Assembly: GCA_937923355.1 (NCBI GenBank)
Contig: CALAIO010000357.1
Location: 1-6,725, forward strand
DNA: 6,725 nt
DNA from: an uncultured Rhizobiaceae group bacterium
GTDB taxonomy: Bacteria > Pseudomonadota > Alphaproteobacteria > Rhizobiales > Rhizobiaceae
Direction: 5' to 3'
Position numbers and translations under genes: made by a program. Every line of letters starts with the position of its first letter. Within the stretch, counting starts at the first letter, position 1. Under the pieces are notes generated by a model. That model had not been told where the DNA came from. It searched no databases and saw only the letters and a list, made by a program, of their open reading frames with translations. Positions 6,541-6,725 of the stretch are shown here, one piece after another.

Positions 6541-6725
6541 TCTTGTGGTGCCGGGGCTGCTTTAGGACCGCCTTTGGATACACCAACCATTGCAGGTCGC
6601 AGGACACGCTCACCAATGACAAACCCGACTTGCACGACTTCCATCACCGTCTTGTTTGGCACTTCGATGTTTTCCACCTCAAACATGGCCTGATGGAAAT
6701 TCGCATCAAACTTCTCGCCTTTGGG
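6528..6725 (-). CDS. grpE: Protein GrpE, C-terminal part (cut by window edge)
   Basis: The last 65 codons and the TAA stop of grpE are present. GrpE is the nucleotide exchange factor of DnaK (Hsp70): it releases ADP so that the chaperone can let go of its client in the cytoplasm. The visible part is the compact C-terminal beta domain that contacts the DnaK ATPase domain. It is recognised by [17 protein letters not shown] near its start and by the diagnostic [20 protein letters not shown] (residues 32-51 of the visible part), which matches the GrpE signature G-Y/F-x-I-G-x-R-V-L-R-P-A-x-V. The tail [14 protein letters not shown] is a low-complexity end typical of alphaproteobacterial forms. The dimerising helix lies outside the window. 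The gene ends 78 bases before glnD on the same strand. Confidence 0.96.
   Translation of the reverse strand, partial: PKGEKFDANFHQAMFEVENIEVPNKTVMEVVQVGFVIGERVLRPAMVGVSKGGPKAAPAPQEGEA

Noticed and set aside
1..6725. Mobile element, CRISPR, phage or defence system
   Set aside because: All six genes are housekeeping, on one strand and closely packed, with no transposase, integrase, repeat array or terminal repeats.

Overview
This window reads as chromosomal DNA from an alphaproteobacterium, most likely of the order Hyphomicrobiales (Rhizobiales). The clues are the protein content and the gene order glnD-murJ-trpS-universal stress protein-NifU-like, which I recall as common in that order, together with a GrpE tail and a GlnD of the alphaproteobacterial type. 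Base composition looks moderate (mid-40s % GC by eye), lower than most Rhizobium or Brucella. I cannot name a genus. Nothing suggests mobile or foreign DNA.

All six genes lie on the minus strand, so transcription runs from high to low coordinates. In that order they are: the last 65 codons of grpE (6725 to 6528), a 78-base gap holding a possible terminator, a possible promoter and a perfect 10-bp inverted repeat over the glnD start, then glnD (6449 to 3648). murJ follows (3651 to 2098), joined to glnD by an ATGA overlap. After an 87-base gap comes trpS (2010 to 973), then after 47 bases a universal stress protein (925 to 434), then a 77-base gap with an Irr/ICE-like palindrome and a possible promoter, and finally the first 118 codons of a NifU-like iron-sulfur scaffold protein (356 to window edge). 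No gene-free stretch exceeds 100 bases, and no tRNA, rRNA, CRISPR array or insertion sequence was seen.

The genes are housekeeping functions. GlnD reads glutamine and sets the modification state of PII proteins; MurJ flips lipid II for peptidoglycan synthesis; TrpS charges tRNA-Trp; the Usp protein is a stress-associated nucleotide-binding-fold protein; the NifU-like protein handles Fe-S clusters; GrpE is the DnaK nucleotide exchange factor. glnD and murJ are almost certainly co-transcribed and translationally coupled. trpS and usp may belong to the same unit, while the NifU-like gene appears to have its own iron-linked promoter.

I see no previously undescribed system here. The points worth a second look are all small regulatory signals: the Irr-like palindrome before the NifU-like gene, the inverted repeat over the glnD start codon, a five-codon mini-ORF overlapping the usp start, and an AT-rich hairpin before trpS.
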